Positions 59,721 through 64,000 of a stretch of DNA of 64,000 nucleotides are shown piece after piece. Position 1 is the first letter of the stretch; every line of letters starts with the position of its first letter. Where the stretch lies: contig JAVBOH010000007.1 of assembly GCA_031550725.1 (NCBI GenBank), positions 75,619 to 139,618 on the forward strand, read 5' to 3'. The notes beneath the pieces were generated by a model. That model ran no database searches. It was not told the DNA's origin and was given only the letters and a program-made list of their open reading frames with translations. The stretch is from UBA946 sp031550725 (GTDB taxonomy: Bacteria > Bacillota > Clostridia > Oscillospirales > Ruminococcaceae). A program made the translations under genes and the position numbers.

Positions 59721-60684
59721 CAGGTAATGTTCCTCCAACAGAAGATGGATTTTGTTCCATTAAAATTTCCAGATAACTTCTGATATAGGTTTGCATTTCA
59801 GCTCCACGGATAAAAGTAATATTGCAATATGGAAGCGCTTTCATAGCAGGTGCTTTTTTTACTATATCATACCTGTCAATAAGGTCAGCCGCAGTATCGT
59901 TATTCTCATTTACATACGAAACTGATGCATTATACTCATGTAGGAATACATTAAACTGCTCTGTATTATTATTAATATACTCATTTCTTGCTATAACAAC
60001 ACCAGTAATAAGCGGGCTGTCAGCAACCTTATCCCACTCGGAAGTCATATCAAGACAAATTCTGATTTTATCATTTGAAAGCTGTGCAACTGAAACGAAA
60101 GGCTGAGGAAGAAGTGCAATAGCATTATCAGAGCTTGCAAGAATTGCCGCAACCTCTGTCGCCTCGGATTTATATTCAATTGTTACATCTGTTTCAGGAT
60201 TGATGCCGTTTTTATTCAAAATGTAATTCAAAACATATTCAGGAGTAGTGCCCTTGCCTGTTGAATATATGGTTTTACCCTTTAAATCAGCAACGGAATA
60301 TATCTCCTCACCTGTTTCGACCATATACAAAACTCCAAGCGTATTTACAGCAGCAACCTTTATTCCGCCGTTTGTTTTGTTATAAAGCACAGATGACAAA
60401 TTTGCAGGTACATTAGCGACATCAACAGTTCCGCTGACAATACCTGTAACAATTTCATCGGCAGTACCATACACAGTAACATTATAGTTATGCTGTGTCA
60501 CTCCATCCTCATTATCCTGCATTAGCTTAACCATACCCATAGTTGTAGGACCTTTTAGTGATGCGATATTAACAGTGGATTTATTGTCACCACCAATAGA
60601 ATCAATATCTTTTTGTGCGTTGCATGATGACATCAGAGCAGCAGCGAGAATTAGCGGAATAACGGAAAATATTATTTTTTTCAT
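59689..60684 (-). CDS. ABC transporter substrate-binding lipoprotein
   Basis: 331 residues with lipobox MSSC (MKKIIFSVIPLILAAALMSSC). The mature part resembles NMT1/SsuA-like binding proteins: VNIASLKGPTTMGMVKLMQD, GTADEIVTGIVSGTVDVANVPANLSSVL, LKGKTIYSTGKGTTPEYVLNYIL and ALLPQPFVSVAQ. Substrates in this group are sulfonates, nitrate, thiamine precursors or small organics. The operon gives no clue which. Start follows AAAGGGTAAGTAAAA-like GGG sequence. Confidence 0.9.
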   Translation of the reverse strand: MKKIIFSVIPLILAAALMSSCNAQKDIDSIGGDNKSTVNIASLKGPTTMGMVKLMQDNEDGVTQHNYNVTVYGTADEIVTGIVSGTVDVANVPANLSSVLYNKTNGGIKVAAVNTLGVLYMVETGEEIYSVADLKGKTIYSTGKGTTPEYVLNYILNKNGINPETDVTIEYKSEATEVAAILASSDNAIALLPQPFVSVAQLSNDKIRICLDMTSEWDKVADSPLITGVVIARNEYINNNTEQFNVFLHEYNASVSYVNENNDTAADLIDRYDIVKKAPAMKALPYCNITFIRGAEMQTYIRSYLEILMEQNPSSVGGTLPDANFYYESNE

Positions 60685-60718
60685 TTTTACTTACCCTTTT
60701 TTTCTATATTTTTCTCTA

Positions 60719-61894
60719 TTACAACTGTGCAAGAATTGACTCTATAAAATGCTTTGCCGCACGCCCTGAACGACCGTTTCTTCTAAGAGAAAACGCTTCA
60801 GCTTTGCGGAATAATTCTTCATCACAAGGTATATCATACTGCGCTGCAAGATTTTCAACAATCTTCAAATAAACATCCTTATTAGGCTTTAAAAACGGCA
60901 CTTTCAGTCCAAATCTTTCAGACAGCGAAGTCAGCTGCTCACGGGTATCGTTTGCATGAATATCGTCACCCTCACGGTCAGAAAACTTCTCTTTAATCAG
61001 GTGACGCCTGTTGCTTGTCGCATATATAACGGCGTTTAGTGACTTTGCTGATGCAGAGCCCTCAAGCACAGCCTTTAATGAGCCAAACGAGTCATCCTCG
61101 GCAGAAAAAGATATGTCATCAATGAAAATAATGAACTTAAGCGGATTTTTTGCTATAATGGAAATTATTTCAGGAAGTTCCTTAATCTGCGGTTTGCTAA
61201 TTTCAATCAGTCTTAACCCCTTATCAGAATACTCATTCAGCACCGCTTTAACCGTGGATGATTTTCCTGTCCCTGCATCTCCATACAGCAAGACATTAAG
61301 CGCAGGTTTATTATTTAGCAAAGCAAGTGTATTGCTTATAATTTTATTTCGTTCAAGCTCATAGCCTGTTAGCTCAGAAAGCTTTTGTAAATCAGGAGTT
61401 TCAACAGGAATTAGCTTGCCATTACCAAAGTGAAATGAGTTATACTTCGCAAAAATACCATAACCTTTTTCAGTCAGCAAATTCATTCGTTCCGAATAAA
61501 TCGCATGAAAATCCAAAGCCTTGTTTTCCCATGCAGAAAGCGAAACATCAACATCAACGCCATTATCCGTTATCATTTTAATGACCTGCTCCGATGTAAC
61601 CGCAGAAATTTCTTCAAGCACTGTCAGTTCTCTTTTCACAGACTCAAGTATATATTTGGGAACATCATCAAAAAGCGCCATTCTCTTGACAAAAACATTC
61701 TCATTTTCAAGCAGGGAATTTAAAATATAGTCAGAAAGGCAGTCGGTATATTTATATAGCGAAAACACAAAGTTGGAATAATTTTCGATATTTGGTGTCG
61801 TGAATAAATTTAGCAGCTTATGTATAGCCTCATCATCAAGAATATTTCGAAAAACCGTGAGTGATTTCAGCTTATCGGCATAAATATTTTTCAT
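60719..61894 (-). CDS. AAA-type ATPase, DUF815 family
   Basis: 391 residues. An N-terminal helical part of about 190 residues, then Walker A NVLLYGDAGTGKSSTVKAVL, Walker B KFIIFIDDISFS, a sensor-like YATSNRRHLIKEKFSDREG and a C-terminal small domain. The GDAGTGKSS and RHLIKEKFSDR blocks are diagnostic of DUF815. Function is unknown; DUF815 proteins are predicted cytoplasmic ATPases. It precedes the ABC importer genes on the same strand by 34 bp and may share their transcript. Confidence 0.87.
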   Translation of the reverse strand: MKNIYADKLKSLTVFRNILDDEAIHKLLNLFTTPNIENYSNFVFSLYKYTDCLSDYILNSLLENENVFVKRMALFDDVPKYILESVKRELTVLEEISAVTSEQVIKMITDNGVDVDVSLSAWENKALDFHAIYSERMNLLTEKGYGIFAKYNSFHFGNGKLIPVETPDLQKLSELTGYELERNKIISNTLALLNNKPALNVLLYGDAGTGKSSTVKAVLNEYSDKGLRLIEISKPQIKELPEIISIIAKNPLKFIIFIDDISFSAEDDSFGSLKAVLEGSASAKSLNAVIYATSNRRHLIKEKFSDREGDDIHANDTREQLTSLSERFGLKVPFLKPNKDVYLKIVENLAAQYDIPCDEELFRKAEAFSLRRNGRSGRAAKHFIESILAQL

Positions 61895-62085
61895 TTAATT
61901 CTCATCCTTTTGTAAAGTTAGGCTCACATCAATGCCCACGCCTTCACTGCACAAATAGCCACGAAATATGCATGGGTATCCGTACGTTTTTATTGTTTTT
62001 TAAATAATGTCTATTACGTTATATCTATTATACCACATTCGTTGATAATTACAAGAAGTGTGTTATTAATTTGTAGAATATACAC

Positions 62086-62114
62086 TATACAAAAAGGGTT
62101 TAATATGCTATAAT
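62086..62114 (+). promoter_or_regulatory. promoter of cobU
   Basis: TATACA (62086-62091), 17-bp spacer, TATAAT (62109-62114), giving a leader of about 157 nt. An AGAATTGT/ACAATTCT hairpin opens the leader. The gap before it (61895-62085) is AT-rich with no recognised feature. Confidence 0.55.
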
Positions 62115-62193
62115 ATGTGTATAAATAAAAGAATTGTATTTTTAGAAACAATTCTGCAAAAAGATTAACAAGAGTATGGGACGGAGTTAATAA

Positions 62194-62250
62194 GTTTGAA
62201 AAATAAGTTTTTCAAACTCGGGGTTTTGTGCTTTTACACAAAACATCTGG
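62194..62250 (+). promoter_or_regulatory. conserved tandem-hairpin leader, copy 5 (cobU)
   Basis: GTTTGAAAAA/TTTTTCAAAC (62194-62217) is followed at once by a stem closed by CGG/CTGG-type pairs with arms GTTTTGTG/CACAAAAC (62218-62250), then AGGAAAGGATGGTCATAAAT and the start codon. This is the clearest copy. It is not a cobalamin riboswitch. Confidence 0.6.
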
Positions 62251-62277
62251 CTTCTTTAGGAAAGGATGGTCATAAAT

Positions 62278-62823
62278 ATGAGTAAAATTCATCTTTTAAC
62301 AGGCGGAGCAAAAAGCGGTAAATCGAAATGGGCAGTATCATATTTTAACAACGTTGAAAATGTATTGTACGTGACAGCAGGTGAAGGTATTCAAGATGAA
62401 GTCAAAGCAAAGATTGATGCTTTAAATGAGGAACGTACTGAAAAATGGACAATCCTTTCTCATAATGAAACCCCATCCGACGTTATATCCGAAACAAAGA
62501 GGTTTGTTATTTATGATAGTATCGCTGGATATGTTTCAATAAAACTAAAGGAAACAGTTAAAAACCCCAATGAAATTACCGACGAGCAAGTTAAATCGCT
62601 GAAAAAGAAAATTGAGGCTGACGTTTCAGCGTTGATTTCAAAAGCTCACGCAAACGAAACCCACCTCATTATTCTCACAAACGAAACTGGATTTTCAGCA
62701 TTACCAGATTCAAAATATCAGCTTGCATTCCGTGATATTGTTGGCGCTGCAAATCAGCTTTTAGGTGAGGCTGCTGATGAAGTTTATATGTCTATCAGCG
62801 GTATCCAAATGAAAATTAAATAA
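62278..62823 (+). CDS. cobU: bifunctional adenosylcobinamide kinase / adenosylcobinamide-phosphate guanylyltransferase
   Basis: 181 residues. The P-loop LTGGAKSGKSKWA at the N-terminus and the pattern VLYVTAGEG, DSIAGYV and LIILTNETGFSALPDSKYQLAFRDIVGAANQLLGEAADEVYMSISG match CobU, which phosphorylates and then guanylates the lower-loop precursor of adenosylcobamides. The family is usually next to cobS/cobC; here it is alone, so it may serve corrinoid salvage with partners elsewhere. The start follows AGGAAAGGATGGTCATAAAT. Confidence 0.88.
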   Translation: MSKIHLLTGGAKSGKSKWAVSYFNNVENVLYVTAGEGIQDEVKAKIDALNEERTEKWTILSHNETPSDVISETKRFVIYDSIAGYVSIKLKETVKNPNEITDEQVKSLKKKIEADVSALISKAHANETHLIILTNETGFSALPDSKYQLAFRDIVGAANQLLGEAADEVYMSISGIQMKIK

Positions 62824-62864
62824 TAATATCGGCGGTTGTATTTCTTACAACCGCCGATATTATT
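62822..62864. terminator. bidirectional terminator between cobU and carD
   Basis: Perfect 19-bp arms (AATAATATCGGCGGTTGTA and its complement) with a TTTCT loop; serves the converging genes. Confidence 0.8.
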
Positions 62865-62875
62865 ATAATTATGAA

Positions 62876-63388
62876 CTATGCATTTACTGGCGTTAAAATT
62901 CCTGCAATATGATTTTTGACCTGTTCAATATTCAAGTCGAGGACAACGGAAAACTCCTGAAACATGATTTTTTCTGCATCACGCATAAACTTTTCATCCG
63001 CCATGCTAAGCTTTTTACCGCTTTGTGCACGTTGTTTCTGCTCTGCATAAAGCATTTTTATAAGACTAATCAATTCTGAATAATCTCCGCCTTTTAATAT
63101 ACCGCTGAAAACTTCCCGGCGCCTGTGCACATCAGAAACTTCAAGTGGATGAATGTCTGGCATTTTAATAATAAACTGCTCAATCTCATCCTTTGTCGCA
63201 AGAGCCCTAACCTTTTCAGACAAGGTTTCCATCGGAATATAGTACACGGAATTTTCCGATGCAATCGGAATTAACTTCCAGTATTCGTTTTCATTTTTAC
63301 CGTCAAAACATCTTTTTTCTGTACCCTCAATCTTGCACACACCCGATGTTCCATACATAACAAGTTTGCCTATTTCGGAATTCATCAT
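62876..63388 (-). CDS. CarD family transcriptional regulator
   Basis: 170 residues. N-terminal CarD_CdnL_TRCF (Tudor-like, RNA-polymerase-binding) domain: IGKLVMYGTSGVCKIEGTEK, then YWKLIPIASENSVYYIPME. A C-terminal helical DNA-binding domain follows (HRRREVFSGILKGGDYSELISLIKMLYAEQ, KLSMADEKFMRDAEKIMFQEFSVVL). CarD stabilises open promoter complexes, especially at rRNA promoters. AAAGGGTGGTTTT precedes the start. Co-directional with the 62-aa gene upstream. Confidence 0.9.
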   Translation of the reverse strand: MMNSEIGKLVMYGTSGVCKIEGTEKRCFDGKNENEYWKLIPIASENSVYYIPMETLSEKVRALATKDEIEQFIIKMPDIHPLEVSDVHRRREVFSGILKGGDYSELISLIKMLYAEQKQRAQSGKKLSMADEKFMRDAEKIMFQEFSVVLDLNIEQVKNHIAGILTPVNA

Positions 63389-63438
63389 AAAACCACCCTT
63401 TCACATAACACCATCTATTTCAAACGTTTACACGTGCT

Positions 63439-63627
63439 TTATTTCCATGGCATTGAGCCACCGTAATACTTTTTTGATATTTTAATCTGATCGTCAATAC
63501 TTAATGAAAGCAATCTTTTCTGCCACTTCAAATCTGCATCTTTTTTGGAATCATTAGATTTAGCCTCGTTTCTATTAGTAAAACTGTCAGCTTTTAGTTC
63601 GGCAGAAAGAACTGGGGTATTTATCAT
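63439..63627 (-). CDS. small basic protein, 62 aa
   Basis: Strong ribosome binding site CGGAGGTAAAAA. The peptide MINTPVLSAELKADSFTNRN... is Lys/Ser/Asp-rich in the first half; the second half (DLKWQKRLLSLSIDDQIKISKKYYGGSMPWK) is helical. No family is recognised. It is the first gene before carD and may share its transcript. Confidence 0.65.
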   Translation of the reverse strand: MINTPVLSAELKADSFTNRNEAKSNDSKKDADLKWQKRLLSLSIDDQIKISKKYYGGSMPWK

Positions 63628-63813
63628 TTTTTACCTCCGAAATAATATCAATTAAACTCTTTTTACCCATATGTATATTATATCACATTTTATATAAAAT
63701 TACTAGGGGCATTTTAGACAAATTTAACAAGATTAATTGAGGGTATAATTTATAAACATATATTAAAATCAAAATAAAAGCGAATAAATGCTTAATATTA
63801 CATCATTTCGTAG

Positions 63814-63838
63814 GGTGGGAGCTACTCCCACCGTTTTT
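63814..63838 (+). terminator. GC-rich hairpin with T6
   Basis: GGTGGGAG/CTCCCACC around CTA followed by GTTTTTTA. Preceded by GTAG, as in the palindrome at 51667. No plus-strand gene ends here, so it is more likely a repeat of that type than a true terminator. Confidence 0.45.
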
Positions 63839-63855
63839 TAATAGCATTATATTTC

Positions 63856-64000
63856 TTGATAATAAATATCCCCCGGCGTAGCCGGGGGTTTTTCTCTAGC
63901 GGGCATAGCCCTGTACTACTGGCCACGCCTAAAGGCGTTTTTTACGGTCTGGCCCGTGCAAAGGCTGTTACTTGCTACCCGTTAACGGGTCAAAGTCCCC
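63856..64000 (-). mobile_element. probable right end of an IS200/IS605-type tnpB element (element continues off the edge)
   Basis: A compact GC-rich stretch with several hairpins: CCCCCGGC/GCCGGGGG (63870-63888) next to AGAGAAAAA on the reverse strand, GGGC/GCCC (63901-63911), ACGCC/GGCGT (63925-63938), and ACCCGTTAACGGGT (63977-63990). A GAGAAAAAC-CCCCGGC hairpin near the boundary is typical of the terminal hairpins of tnpB-bearing IS605/IS1341 elements, whose guide (omega) RNA covers this end. TTGAT at 63856-63860 could be the boundary. The tnpB gene would be outside the window; at most its last codons fall within 63968-64000. Confidence 0.4.

Noticed and set aside
62115..62277. Cobalamin riboswitch before cobU
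   Set aside because: No B12-box or expected multi-stem layout. The leader is the tandem-hairpin unit.

Overview
The window is AT-rich (roughly 35% GC by eye), compactly coded chromosomal DNA from a low-GC Gram-positive anaerobe. DivIVA, a SigH-like sigma factor, CarD, PadR/DUF2812, DUF6514, PepV, NfnAB, a family-2 GalT and secreted or anchored GH3/GH44 glycosidases together suggest a fibre-degrading gut clostridium of the Ruminococcaceae/Oscillospiraceae type. That placement is inference from gene content. No rRNA, tRNA, prophage or CRISPR array is visible. One tmRNA gene is present.

Layout. 0-2.4 kb: two membrane proteins (one a CPBP protease) and a PadR-DUF2812 regulator pair with an operator inside its promoter. 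2.4-6.6 kb: rimO-pgsA-pepV-PHP operon. 6.6-20.5 kb, mostly minus strand: an atypical MetRS, an unrecognised 325-aa protein, a small DUF2238-like membrane protein, a LysM protein, galT, a zinc ribbon with a sigma factor, a MATE exporter, and an orphan fumarase beta subunit behind divIVA. An aspartate aminotransferase and a DUF1294 protein lie on the plus strand. 20.7-29.6 kb: a membrane MutS-like ATPase, pyrE, a duplicated DUF5104 lipoprotein, dCMP deaminase, trmB, hicAB and smpB-ssrA. 30-37.6 kb: GH3 glycosidase, membrane-anchored GH44 glycanase and a membrane diguanylate cyclase. 38-43 kb: two small unknowns, nfnAB and carboxynorspermidine synthase. 43-54 kb: chemoreceptor, polA, dusB-rimI-tsaD and three GNAT acetyltransferases. 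54.5-63.6 kb: a large Fn3 surface protein, a complete ABC importer (lipoprotein, permease, ATPase), a DUF815 ATPase, cobU and carD. The right edge looks like the terminal hairpin region of an IS200/IS605-type tnpB element whose transposon-encoded gene lies outside.

The most unusual content is non-coding. (1) A tandem two-hairpin leader recurs in front of at least four, probably five, unrelated genes (CPBP protease, the 325-aa unknown, the DUF2238-like protein, MATE, cobU). It sits between promoter and ribosome binding site, with base changes that keep pairing. (2) Intergenic spaces carry a family of perfect hairpin modules joined end to end or nested, two of them bracketed by an outer ATACTAATCC inverted repeat. 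(3) Downstream of a GNAT operon lies a candidate small RNA with GGGG motifs in successive hairpin loops, followed by a terminator and then a cluster of DnaA-box-like 9-mers. (4) A 33-codon methionine-rich gene has its own strong promoter and terminator.
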